A stretch of DNA of 64,000 bases from Ifrita kowaldi (lineage: Eukaryota > Chordata > Aves > Passeriformes > Cinclosomatidae): NCBI GenBank assembly GCA_013398055.1, contig VZRS01014568.1, forward strand, positions 1 to 64,000. The letters run 5' to 3'. The notes below the pieces were generated by a model, which saw only the letters and a list, made by a program, of their open reading frames with translations, did not search any database and was not told where the DNA came from. A program made the position numbers and the translations under genes. How positions within the stretch are numbered: the first letter of the stretch is position 1; every line of letters begins with the position of its first letter. Below are positions 40,425-52,165 of the stretch, in pieces.

Positions 40425-41700
40425 TTCAAATGTTAGTTGAAAAGGTTTTGAAAGAGGTGGTAAAATAAATAGTAACGAATGTGTGGGACCAGATGATACT
40501 CATGCAACAGCTCTAAAGGAAATAAAATGTAAAATATGTAGTACGTTGCCAATGTTTAAATCAGTCATAGTACCAGAGGAGTAAAAGGCAGAAAATGGGA
40601 CTGCAGTTTTAGAAAGAAGGCTGTGGGGATTCAGTTTACATGCCTGTAAGCTGGGCTGGGATACAGAGCAAATTACTCGACATTACATGAAGAACAGATT
40701 TTATAGACGTGTGAATAAATGTGATAAAATGAGAATGAAACCAATTGACAGATGGATGTAGTGGTTCAGTAGCCAATCACGAACAAGGACATGGATCGCT
40801 GTGGTCCAGAAGGTACAATGGGGCATGTGAATTTCCCAAAATTTTTAAATGGACAGCAAAAGCTCATCAGGAAAAGGAGCTGCCATGGAATACAAGAGCA
40901 CAGTCCTACTGTGAATTAGTAACTGTGCAAGAGGTTAGAAGCGAAGAGTAGGGATAAGCAGATAGTCCTCAGTAGAATCCCAAGGTGTTTGGGCTGTTCA
41001 AAATACCCCTGGATGATATGGAAAGGAAGTAAGTAGCAAGGAGGTAAAGTTTTCCAATGCAAAATTATTTCTTTGTGAGATGTTGCAGAAGTATCTCACA
41101 AGATTGTGTGACTAGCTACTAAAATAAGAGAATAAATGTAATAGTAATATATGCAAATCAATGCAGTGAAAAAAATAAATCTAAGAATACATAGAAATGC
41201 ATAAGTGCTAAATTAGCTCCAAAATGGACCTTGAATTCACAGGGGGCAGTGCTATGAAGGTATCTTTTAATTTCTTAGGCCTTTGCATCAAATCAGATGA
41301 GTATTAGTGATCATGAGGAAATTAATAGAGAAATTAATAGAGACATCATCACAATTATATCTTTATTAAAGCTATAGGGTACACTCACTTGCAAGAACAT
41401 TAAGAGGAATTCTGGTCATCCCATCTCAATAAGGATGTAACAGAATTAAAAGCAATTCAGAGAAGAAAGACGGTGATTAGAGACATAGAGCAGTGTCCAT
41501 ATGGAAGTTACAAAACAAAATTAGGAGCCACTGTCCTAGGCAAAAGTCATTGTGAGAAAAGTGCAATAAAGACTTATAAAAGCATTAATGGAATAGTGTT
41601 GAGCAGGGAAATAGCTATGCTCTATTTCTCATAAACAGGAGTAAGAAGACATCTAGTGAAACAATCACACGGAATTAAAACAAATAATTAAACCACAGAT
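40425..41700 (+). mobile_element. Ancient CR1/L3-like LINE relic, reverse transcriptase region
   Basis: Landmarks of the ORF2 region of old amniote CR1-type LINEs appear in order. 'aaggttttgaaagaggtggt' and 'aaatagtaac..gggaccagatgatactcatgc' come first (the GPDGIHP-like start of the RT domain), then 'tttaaatcag..gtaccagagga' near 40560. Next come 'ggtccagaaggtacaatgggg' and 'aaatacccctggatgatatgg', then 'gaggtaaagttttccaatgc' near 41042. 'ttctggtcatcccatctcaa', 'gatgtaacagaattaaaagc' and 'attcagagaagaaag' follow near 41410-41470, and 'gacttataaaagcattaatgg' near 41570. Order and spacing fit a single plus-strand element of about 1.3 kb. Stops and gaps are scattered throughout. The 3' end and tail are not recognisable. 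It is much more diverged than the CR1 pieces elsewhere in the window and was probably inserted before modern bird lineages split. Confidence 0.82.
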
Positions 41701-44486
41701 GAAATTTAGGCATGGATTCAGAGAGCAAGTGCAATAGAAAAGTTAAAGAACATCTATTAAATACAGTATGCGGATGAAAGGTTTTGGTCAGAATGTCACT
41801 AAATGTGCAAAATATTCAGAGATAAAGTCATATAAGTGGAAGGATCTGTGTATGTACCTCCTTACAGTATTTTCTTACACATCTTTACAGTATTTTCATA
41901 CACATCTCTCACTGAATGCAAAAGAAAAGATGGAACTTCAGTTTGATACAGACATTATGTTCTTACTGTGTCCCTCTTCAAGTGCTTTCATCTGCTTTCA
42001 TCCATATACACATTATAACAATCAATGCACATCTGGGGAGTCTGGAGTGGGTAACAAGGTAACCTTTTCAAAGGACACACCATGCTTAAACTATTTAGCT
42101 GTGTTGGGAAGTGAATTCCTCTGTAAACAGCGATATTGGATTTACAGGGTATGGTGTTCACTCATTTGTAAATAGGTTATGCTCACATATTCACCATGTC
42201 CCTTACACACTGCTCCTGCCTGCATTTAACCTCACACGTGCCCATTCCCTTCTGCATTAATCTACAAGTACTTCTATGGTAACCTTTACTGGAACTCATC
42301 CACCTCAAAAAAACCACTCCATTTTTTACTGAGAAGAGGTTTTCTCTCGGTCACATCACTTATTTTCCCTACAATGGCACAGTGGGCATTTGCAGAGACA
42401 ACAGTGAGCAGTAGGGATTAAAAGGTAGGTGGTGAATATGTCATCACTGCTGCCAAATGTGTTTGTCCATAGACAATCCTTGGTACACATCATGTAATTA
42501 AGGAGAGAGAAGCTGGCCTAGAGTTACTCATTCTCTTTCCACTGTGCATTCACAGCCATTGAAAATGGACAAAATCTGTGTTTCTCTTAAGCGCTGTCCA
42601 AGTCCCTCAAGTGCTGTGGTCTCATAACACACCAACAGTTCCCATCAGACTGAGCTGACAAAGTTAATGTGCTTTGCATCATCATCTGTTCCTTTATTAA
42701 AGACTCTGGTCTCCCTGAGCTTAGCTCAGTATCTCCTCATAACACATAATTTCCTTAATCAGAGAACAAAAAACTAGGTTAAAAGAATGCTAAGGCAAAT
42801 TCATAACCACAGGGAGATTCACGGGCTACACTCTTTGCTAACAAAACATAGCAGGTCACATCAGACATCTGAGGTCTTCCTGCACCAGACATGCCCCTCT
42901 GAAGGGCTTTGCTCCTTCAGGAACCTTTGCAACAGCAAGAGTGCTCAGGTCCTCACATCTGCTAAGCATCTTCAAGGACTGGAATATGACTATGAATTTT
43001 ATTGCTTTCATTACCCAGCATCACTGACCTAACATAGATTTAATTAATTTTATATGTGGTTTGTAATACCTTGGTTTTTTATGATTTAGGCACTTTTCAG
43101 TTACAGCTAGATAAATCATTGGACACATAATATTAATACAGGAAATTGTACAAAACATGATAACTATTCCTAATAAACCCAGCTGGCACAGAAATACTCA
43201 TATAGCCTTTCTCTCCTGCAAATGCCTAATGTACCACACATGCCAGTGAGAGGAATGAAAGTCTTCAGGAGTGCCATTGGTTATTGATGTGGTAGGCTCT
43301 GTTTTGCAGGACTCCTGAAGCAGAGCATCATAAATTCAAAGGGAGTTTCTGTGGTTAGTACTAAAATCTGGAACCAAATACCAGCACAGGTTTATCTCTT
43401 TTATTAAAACAAAAGAATACATTCCACTGGTAGGAAATGTTTATTTCTATGAACACTTTAAAATTTTTAATATGAAGTAAAAAATTGAATATAATTCTTC
43501 TCCCTAATACAAGATATAGTTTGTTACTTCACTCCCCATGCCCATGTTCACCTCCACAGACCCTAAACTTCTACCGAACCATAGTCCTCTGTACCTGAGC
43601 AATGCCCTAGGAAACAGACAGGTTTTGTGAAAAATCTTCTCTAAGACCCAATTTTGTTTCCATCATGTTTAGGCACTGGGGATGCAGTTTCAAGCAAACC
43701 CAAGAACATGCAGTTTACTCATTCCTGACCAATTCTGATGGACACAACTGGAAAATTCACCTTCCATGATGACTATTCCACTTCTGAGATTGTAGAGATA
43801 TCACTTACCAACATGATAATAACAATTTACACGTCTAAATGCACATTCTGGTTTTCCATTCTTTATGATGACCAAATCCTGCAAGCCTCTTGCTTTGCTA
43901 TGATCCTTGCTGTCTAGGTGCTCTCACCATGTGAGTCACAAGAGCTATGAGCTTCTTCTTCTCAGCAACATGTTTTAACAGTGACCTGAGAACTGTTCAT
44001 GTCAAAAAAAGAACATTGGGGGAAAAGGGCTTAAACCAGCACACAGGCTATGCACTCCTCCTTATAATCCTAATACCATGTCTTTTGCAAACATCTTCAG
44101 TACGCTCATGCATCTACATTTACACAAAATGTGACCATGCCTTATTTATTTTCAATTATGTAGACCTGCTCATCTTCATGATTATCCTTTACAAACTTCA
44201 AATGTTTGCTGGACATTGGCTTATCCTGAGTGTTCTCATGAGCTTTTATACCCATACAATACATGAGCATGGTTATTAATCCGAGTCAAATTGCAAATGG
44301 TATTATTTCTGAATTTCAAAGTATTCAATAAACTCATATATTCACAAGTCAATAAAGGTTGACATAAGTACAGTTCAATATTATTCACATTTGTTTGGAT
44401 TTAGAAGAGAATTCTGAAGGATCCCTAGCACTGCTTTTGATGGTCTTACTGAGGTTCTGTTGCTGATCTGCAGAAATAATATAGGA
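41701..44486. other. Non-coding stretch, nothing recognised
   Basis: Frames at 41768-42175 (135 codons), 42787-43032 and 43947-44279 have no recognisable domain. The first overlaps a tandem duplication and begins just past the CR1 relic. I treat all as chance. Confidence 0.45.
41861..41906. repeat. 23-base imperfect tandem duplication
   Basis: CTTACAGTATTTTCTTACAC plus ATC (41861-41883) is followed at once by a copy (41884-41906) differing at two positions. The simplest reading is local slippage. Confidence 0.88.
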
Positions 44487-47083
44487 CTGCTGGCCAAAAT
44501 TCAGAGGAGAAGACTTATTTAGACAAGCAAAGTTGCTGCAGGTTCCAAAGACAGACTATTTTAAAGCATCAGGTTATGAGGAAGCATTAAAAGGCAGAAT
44601 CAACTTTAACAACTGAGAATCCTTTTTATGATAGCCATAGCTTGCTGTGAAACGTATTCTTCACACTCACTTATATCATGATGGTTTTTGTGGTAATTCT
44701 CATTTATGCTAAGAGTATCTTTACAATGAAAAGATAAGAAAAGGAAGTGATAAATAGACAGTAGACCTGCTTTAGACATTTTCTGTGAAAAAGATGTGAA
44801 TAATTTGCAATTTATATTCAAATTAAGATGTGAAGAGGAAATTTCTAAGATTAAGGTCAGTGAATGGCAAATGGCTTAGATATCTTCAGAGAGTGTTTCA
44901 GAAGAGTGTGGTACTTTACTGCAAGGTTTGTGCAGCAAGCACGCCACCCCTTTGGCCATTTTCCCTTGGAGCACTCTCAGATCTGAAGTGGGAACTGCTC
45001 CGTGAAGGGGCTGCGCAGGAAACCAAGAAATCTGGTTTCTCTTTCTAGGTTTAACTGGGGAGTGGTGTCAGGCATTGTAGGTGTATATAGTTTTAAGTCT
45101 CAGACTGAGATGTTCGATATATCTGCTCATCTGGCACACAATCTCAGCAACAGCTAAAGACCTTGAGTGTCTTCACATGTGACACCAGAGCTCCGCAGCA
45201 CCCAGGGCTGTACTTATGGCATGTAGTTATGATCAGGAACATGTACACTGCAAATACATATTACAGCTTATGGAACCCCTATGCATTGGGGGCTCAACTT
45301 CTCTCTCTCTCTTGTCTCTCCAAACAGTTTGTGAAGATGAGCAGTTCCTCTGAATTCAGCAGGAATTATTCATCTGCTCATCCTTCAACCTGGACCCAGG
45401 CTTGTAGGTAGCTCTAATTTTATAAGGGTGTATTTATTTGATTTTATTTCATTCCCAGAGAAATAATATTTGATTGAGGGAGTGAAATGCCTGCTATTTT
45501 CTTTGCTGAAATGATGGCAAGGAAAAAAAATGGGGAGGAGTAGGTTAGTTTTTAAAACCATTTTTTAATAGTATGTTCAGTATCATGAAAATATTTTTAA
45601 TTTATGATTTACACCAGAACAAAAATAAAGATTAGAATTACCTTTCTATTTTTCAATGAAAAAACAGCTGATCTGGCCTGTAAATTTAGAATTGGAAGGC
45701 TACATATGATGAGTCTTATGATAACAATGTTAACATGGCAAAATTATCCTTTCCTGTAAAAAGTCCAGTAACAGCTGATTATGATTTTTTCTGCTGACTA
45801 ATACATAGGAAACTAGGAATCTGTACAAGATTTGGTAGTATTTTACTTATGTGAAAGAAAAATGTCCATGATCATGTGCTATATTGTAAAGCATTTTCTC
45901 TCAAGAGCCAAAGCCAATTTTATGGTTTATCATTTTTTCCCGCAGTACCACCTGCACAAACTTGTTGGTCAGATTGTTTCCATTTCTTTCACCTCCTCAG
46001 AGGTTTGTATTTCTCAACGCTGGTAGTATAAGAACCTCCTATTTTCCACCTCCTGCAGCCCTGGTGCTCTGTATAGTTTATCCTGTTTACAATTGATTTC
46101 CCACTGATGAATCCCACACGACCCAGTGAGCTGCCAGGCGTGCTACACTGTGGATGTCCAGTGAACCTCAGCTGCTCTGTCAGCCTCAAGAAGGCTGAAG
46201 ACCAGAGAAGTCTTTTCCCAGATGAATAAAAAAAGGAACAACAAACCCCAAACTTTCCCATTTTTTCTTTTCTGAACTTGGTTAGAGTCTTGCAGCTCTT
46301 TTTTTCCCCAAAAAAATCACTCAAGGAAACCTTTCCAAGTGTAATTAATCCTGCCCACTTGGATTCAGAAGCTGACAAAACAAACACAAATTCGAATAGG
46401 AAAGAGAGATTTAAGGTTATTATTGGAGAGGTTAACAAGTTCCCTGGTGGAAAAAAGAGGCTTGAAAATTAACTCAGTTGCTTGCTCTTCTTCCTGTTTT
46501 TTCCAGACAGCCTGACCAGCTTATTTAATAATTTTCTCCCTCAGTTCTCACTTGTGTTACAGGGACAGCTGTACCCTCTTTTGCCCACTGCTTATCTCCT
46601 AGAGAAAATATATTATAAGAATTACAAGGGTTGTAGTGTTGTAAATAGGAATTTATCACTAGTTTTAACCAGGTTATATGAAAATATCAATCTTTCTTTA
46701 CAAGAAAATTTTCTTACAAGTATAACATTATGGAAGCAAGGGATTTTCCAAAAATATCTGGATCTCACACAAAAGGAAAAAAAGCTTTCAAAAATAAAAT
46801 TAAATATACTGTAAAAATTTTATGGAGTTTTTTTTTATTAAATAGAGGTAAAACTCCTCTATATCTTAAAAAAAATATACTTTAGTTGGAAAATTATGTT
46901 TTCACAAAAACAGGATCATGGAGAAGGGAACATTTCAATCATCCCTATACAAATTACCAATACTGTTAGTGAGTTTCTAAATTAGTAAGCTACAGGAAGA
47001 CTGAGAAGGGTGATATTACTTATATCTGAAAAATTATTAGCATAATCAAAGTCAGCCAATATTCAGTTGTTAATATGGAATGA
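44487..47083. repeat. 2597-base direct repeat, first copy (left of the N)
   Basis: This block is repeated at 47085-49681 with a constant offset of 2598. By eye I find four single-base differences: 44722 T against C, 45607 A against T, 45945 G against A, and 46295 G against C. I see no length differences. The content is AT-rich non-coding DNA. Frames in it, including a 149-codon minus-strand frame at 45989-46438 and a 110-codon plus-strand frame at 46482-46814, have no recognisable domain and recur in the other copy only because the DNA does. The copy ends at the base before the N, which is why I read it as the end of a contig. Confidence 0.97.
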
Positions 47084-47084
47084 N
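47084..47084. other. Single N: contig junction in the assembly
   Basis: This is the only ambiguous base I noticed in the window. It falls exactly between the two copies of the 2.6 kb block. Scaffolding programs commonly write one N when two contigs are estimated to touch or overlap. Confidence 0.9.
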
Positions 47085-49681
47085 CTGCTGGCCAAAATTC
47101 AGAGGAGAAGACTTATTTAGACAAGCAAAGTTGCTGCAGGTTCCAAAGACAGACTATTTTAAAGCATCAGGTTATGAGGAAGCATTAAAAGGCAGAATCA
47201 ACTTTAACAACTGAGAATCCTTTTTATGATAGCCATAGCTTGCTGTGAAACGTATTCTTCACACTCACTTATATCATGATGGTTTTTGTGGTAATTCTCA
47301 TTTATGCTAAGAGTATCTTCACAATGAAAAGATAAGAAAAGGAAGTGATAAATAGACAGTAGACCTGCTTTAGACATTTTCTGTGAAAAAGATGTGAATA
47401 ATTTGCAATTTATATTCAAATTAAGATGTGAAGAGGAAATTTCTAAGATTAAGGTCAGTGAATGGCAAATGGCTTAGATATCTTCAGAGAGTGTTTCAGA
47501 AGAGTGTGGTACTTTACTGCAAGGTTTGTGCAGCAAGCACGCCACCCCTTTGGCCATTTTCCCTTGGAGCACTCTCAGATCTGAAGTGGGAACTGCTCCG
47601 TGAAGGGGCTGCGCAGGAAACCAAGAAATCTGGTTTCTCTTTCTAGGTTTAACTGGGGAGTGGTGTCAGGCATTGTAGGTGTATATAGTTTTAAGTCTCA
47701 GACTGAGATGTTCGATATATCTGCTCATCTGGCACACAATCTCAGCAACAGCTAAAGACCTTGAGTGTCTTCACATGTGACACCAGAGCTCCGCAGCACC
47801 CAGGGCTGTACTTATGGCATGTAGTTATGATCAGGAACATGTACACTGCAAATACATATTACAGCTTATGGAACCCCTATGCATTGGGGGCTCAACTTCT
47901 CTCTCTCTCTTGTCTCTCCAAACAGTTTGTGAAGATGAGCAGTTCCTCTGAATTCAGCAGGAATTATTCATCTGCTCATCCTTCAACCTGGACCCAGGCT
48001 TGTAGGTAGCTCTAATTTTATAAGGGTGTATTTATTTGATTTTATTTCATTCCCAGAGAAATAATATTTGATTGAGGGAGTGAAATGCCTGCTATTTTCT
48101 TTGCTGAAATGATGGCAAGGAAAAAAAATGGGGAGGAGTAGGTTAGTTTTTAAAACCATTTTTTAATAGTATGTTCAGTATCATGAAAATATTTTTAATT
48201 TATGTTTTACACCAGAACAAAAATAAAGATTAGAATTACCTTTCTATTTTTCAATGAAAAAACAGCTGATCTGGCCTGTAAATTTAGAATTGGAAGGCTA
48301 CATATGATGAGTCTTATGATAACAATGTTAACATGGCAAAATTATCCTTTCCTGTAAAAAGTCCAGTAACAGCTGATTATGATTTTTTCTGCTGACTAAT
48401 ACATAGGAAACTAGGAATCTGTACAAGATTTGGTAGTATTTTACTTATGTGAAAGAAAAATGTCCATGATCATGTGCTATATTGTAAAGCATTTTCTCTC
48501 AAGAGCCAAAGCCAATTTTATGGTTTATCATTTTTTCCCGCAATACCACCTGCACAAACTTGTTGGTCAGATTGTTTCCATTTCTTTCACCTCCTCAGAG
48601 GTTTGTATTTCTCAACGCTGGTAGTATAAGAACCTCCTATTTTCCACCTCCTGCAGCCCTGGTGCTCTGTATAGTTTATCCTGTTTACAATTGATTTCCC
48701 ACTGATGAATCCCACACGACCCAGTGAGCTGCCAGGCGTGCTACACTGTGGATGTCCAGTGAACCTCAGCTGCTCTGTCAGCCTCAAGAAGGCTGAAGAC
48801 CAGAGAAGTCTTTTCCCAGATGAATAAAAAAAGGAACAACAAACCCCAAACTTTCCCATTTTTTCTTTTCTGAACTTGGTTAGAGTCTTGCACCTCTTTT
48901 TTTCCCCAAAAAAATCACTCAAGGAAACCTTTCCAAGTGTAATTAATCCTGCCCACTTGGATTCAGAAGCTGACAAAACAAACACAAATTCGAATAGGAA
49001 AGAGAGATTTAAGGTTATTATTGGAGAGGTTAACAAGTTCCCTGGTGGAAAAAAGAGGCTTGAAAATTAACTCAGTTGCTTGCTCTTCTTCCTGTTTTTT
49101 CCAGACAGCCTGACCAGCTTATTTAATAATTTTCTCCCTCAGTTCTCACTTGTGTTACAGGGACAGCTGTACCCTCTTTTGCCCACTGCTTATCTCCTAG
49201 AGAAAATATATTATAAGAATTACAAGGGTTGTAGTGTTGTAAATAGGAATTTATCACTAGTTTTAACCAGGTTATATGAAAATATCAATCTTTCTTTACA
49301 AGAAAATTTTCTTACAAGTATAACATTATGGAAGCAAGGGATTTTCCAAAAATATCTGGATCTCACACAAAAGGAAAAAAAGCTTTCAAAAATAAAATTA
49401 AATATACTGTAAAAATTTTATGGAGTTTTTTTTTATTAAATAGAGGTAAAACTCCTCTATATCTTAAAAAAAATATACTTTAGTTGGAAAATTATGTTTT
49501 CACAAAAACAGGATCATGGAGAAGGGAACATTTCAATCATCCCTATACAAATTACCAATACTGTTAGTGAGTTTCTAAATTAGTAAGCTACAGGAAGACT
49601 GAGAAGGGTGATATTACTTATATCTGAAAAATTATTAGCATAATCAAAGTCAGCCAATATTCAGTTGTTAATATGGAATGA
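47085..49681. repeat. 2597-base direct repeat, second copy (right of the N)
   Basis: Starts at the base after the N with CTGCTGGCCAAAATTC and runs parallel to 44487-47083 until ATATGGAATGA, after which unique sequence (AATTATGAAG) continues. It is very probably the start of the neighbouring contig covering the same genomic interval, perhaps from the other haplotype. No gene is recognised in it; the 149-codon minus-strand frame at 48587-49036 is the copy of the one at 45989-46438. Confidence 0.97.
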
Positions 49682-50757
49682 AATTATGAAGACGCAGACA
49701 GTTAAGTACAAGCTTAACCGCTTTGCTGAACACTGATTTGAGTCCAAGACCAAATGACAGCAAATATTTTTTTCATACTTTGTGCATAGGATGAGAGAAA
49801 CCTGAAGGTACCTGTGAGGTAGATTAGTATTTAAAGTAACAGTCTATTAAAATGGAAATTAAATAAATGCTACTGCCTGGAAAATAAATGAGTTTTTAGT
49901 GACTGTCATCAGACCTGGATTCCACCTTCAGCCTCTCTGAGCCCTTGTCAGCTGGATTCCAGCCCAGATGAAGAGGGCAGGAGAGTACAGGAACCTAATG
50001 AGAATAATTGGGAATTAGTTTAGCACACTCGTACAGCTGAATTATCCAAAGATCAGTCACTTGTTTAGAGCAGACTACCCAGGGATTTATTCAGCAGAGG
50101 AGTGTGTAGGCAGAATTCCAGCATTTTAACCAAACAGGTATTTGCCATGGACTTAATAGAAAATAATTTGAATTACATTAGTATTCTCCTCAGAAAATCC
50201 TCACAGTCCAGCTTGGAAATCTCTCAGATCCTAGCCTGTGTGAGAAAACAAGGGACCAGCCTTAGTGTGTGAATCACAGCCTCTCTGTCCCTTTCATCTT
50301 TGAATTTGAATATCCCCTGCTCTTGCTCAGCAAAGCTTTGAGTGCAGCTCTGCAGAGACTGAAAAATGGCAATTTCTCAGTCCTGAAAGTTCTAAGTAAG
50401 GTGGGAGATGTGTGCTGAGCACTGAGCTCTGGGCAGGTTTGTGAGGGGGACTGCCCTAGAGCTGGGTCTGGGAAAAGGAAGATGCAGACACAGAGGGCCG
50501 TCAAGGAGTGACACATTGGTCACACTGGCACTTAGAGGGCTCAGACCCCACCATGCCAGCAGCACCAAGGAGTCCCAGAAAGAATTGGGTCTCCTACCCT
50601 CTCCAGGAGGCTGCAGTGGTGCCTGGACCGGCACTAGACAAAGTGACATCTTACCAAGTACTGCAGGATGAGGTTGTGAGAAAGCACTTGACATCCCTCA
50701 GTTCCCACCAGCCCAACCCATTCAAACACCATCCCAAACACAGTTGTACATGTGTGT
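49682..50757. other. Non-coding stretch with a GC-richer right half
   Basis: From about 50400 to 50700 the sequence is clearly richer in G+C than its surroundings and supports overlapping open frames on both strands (50441-50671 and 50508-50789 plus; 50392-50694 minus). None has a recognisable domain, and open frames on both strands together are typical of stop-poor GC-rich DNA. It abuts the LTR at 50758 but does not show a primer-binding site or internal retroviral sequence. Confidence 0.45.
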
Positions 50758-51354
50758 TGTGCAATTCTTTAACCCCAGCCATAAACTGAGTACCACAGAG
50801 GTGCTCACTGCCCCCACTCAATGGGATGGGGGGGAAAACTGGAAAAAAGTTGAAACTCATGGTTTGAGATAAGAATAGTTCAATAACAGAAATAAAATAA
50901 AATCTAACAGTAATAGTAATAATAATAATAATAGTAGTAGCAGCAGTGAAAAGCAGAGAGAGGGATAGGAATTAAACCCAAGAAAGACAAGTGGTGCACA
51001 GTACAATCGCTCACCAGTTGCTGACTTATGCCCAGCTCATCCCCGAGCAGCAACCAGCTCCTCCCAGGCATCCCCCTGTTTTTCCTTTGAGCACAACATC
51101 CTAAAGCATGGAATATTCCTTTTGCCAGTTCAGGTCAGCTGTGCTGGCCACTCTCCCTCCCAGCTTCTCATGCACCTGCTCACTGGCAGAGCAGGGGAAA
51201 CTAAAAAGTCATTGTCTTGGTGTAAACACTACTGAGCAACAACTAAAGCATCAGTGAGTGTACTGACAACATTATTCTCACGCAAAATCCAAAACACAGC
51301 ACTGTACCAGCTACCAGGAAGAAAATTAACTCTGCCTCAGCCACAAGAAGGACA
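50758..51354 (-). mobile_element. Solo LTR of an avian endogenous retrovirus, minus strand
   Basis: On the minus strand the element starts TGTCC at 51354 and ends GCACA at 50758, the TG...CA ends of an LTR. Near the start it reads GGCTGAGGCAGAGTTAATTT followed by a CTTCCTGGTAGCTGGTAC stretch. Near the end it reads 'ccatcccattgagtgggggc' and 'ggctggggttaaa'. These are hallmarks of an LTR family very abundant in passerines and relatives (from memory, the TguLTR5-like, ERVL-type group). No tRNA primer-binding text follows the end and no gag, pol or env text is seen beside it, so it is a solo LTR. I could not find a target-site duplication: the flanks are GTGTGT and ATATGG. Length is 597 bases. 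Confidence 0.88.
50911..50947 (+). repeat. AAT/AGT trinucleotide run inside the LTR
   Basis: TAATAGTAATAATAATAATA is followed by AGTAGTAGCAGCAG. The run lies in the 3' (U5) half of the solo LTR and has probably expanded there since insertion. Confidence 0.88.
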
Positions 51355-52084
51355 ATATGGAAGAGGAAAGCATAGTGAAAATACAGGACACAGTCCTGGG
51401 AAATAGAGTACAGTGTGTGTCCCTGCTACTTCTTTATACAGATACTTTTGACTTGATTATTTACGTGTGCCCAAGATGCTTAAGCTCCTGTGTCTGAGGA
51501 AAGAATGGTTGATTTAGCCCTTGGTTCAGGTGCAGTTCTCAGTTCAGATGCACTCCCTTGCCTCAGACGAGTCCTACACTGCTAAACGGGAGTGATTATG
51601 AAGGGAGCCATAGCTTTCCAAAAGCCTTCAAGGGTATATGTTTCCCTTAGACAAACATGTCCCTAATAACTGTAACTATTTTGGTAACTAACATAAACTG
51701 GTTTTCTCTAAATAGTTATCTTCCAGCAGCATTACTATGTCTAAGTTGTAAAACAAAGGCTCTTCTAAGTTACCAAAGTACAGCGTAAGCACAGCGCAAA
51801 CCTCTTTGTATTACAAAATTGCAATCCTTGGTGCTCATTAGGGAAAGTAGTTTCCTGTTAGCTTTGAGCTAACCTAATGTGGTGGGAAAGTGCATCAGAA
51901 AGCAGGCCTCTGCCTGCTGTAAACTGGTGAGCTTTACCCTCAATAGCATGGACATGCCAGAAGGTTGAATAATGATGAATTTTAAAGAGAAAAAGAAAAA
52001 GCACTGAGTGCAATACACTATTATTATTACTCTTCCTGAAAAATATCACACAAGATGAATTGTCCAGATGGTAAAGTGCAATCA

Positions 52085-52165
52085 TGGGACTTGGGAGACA
52101 GGCATTTATTTTTGCACAATACCACAGGCTTCTTGGGTGACCTTAGGAAAACCTTTCTATGAATA
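52085..52165 (+). repeat. Possible old MIR-like SINE fragment
   Basis: ACCACAGGCTTCTTGGGTGA followed by CCTTAGGAAAACC resembles the MIR core 'tgccacagactccctgtgtgaccttgggcaagtcac' in order and spacing. The match covers only about 45 convincing bases. It would be in plus orientation. Confidence 0.35.

Noticed and set aside
41768..42175. 135-codon plus-strand frame as a gene
   Set aside because: It lies just past a dead LINE, runs through a local tandem duplication and has no recognisable domain.
45989..46438. 149-codon minus-strand frame, repeated at 48587-49036, as a duplicated gene
   Set aside because: No recognisable domain and irregular composition. It is present twice only because the underlying 2.6 kb block is, probably through misassembly.
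44487..49681. Recent biological tandem duplication
   Set aside because: The unit boundary coincides exactly with the single N and the divergence is at heterozygosity level, so an unmerged contig overlap is much more likely.
50392..50789. Overlapping open frames on both strands as a small gene
   Set aside because: Open frames on both strands are expected in a stop-poor GC-rich patch, and no domain or homologue is recognisable.
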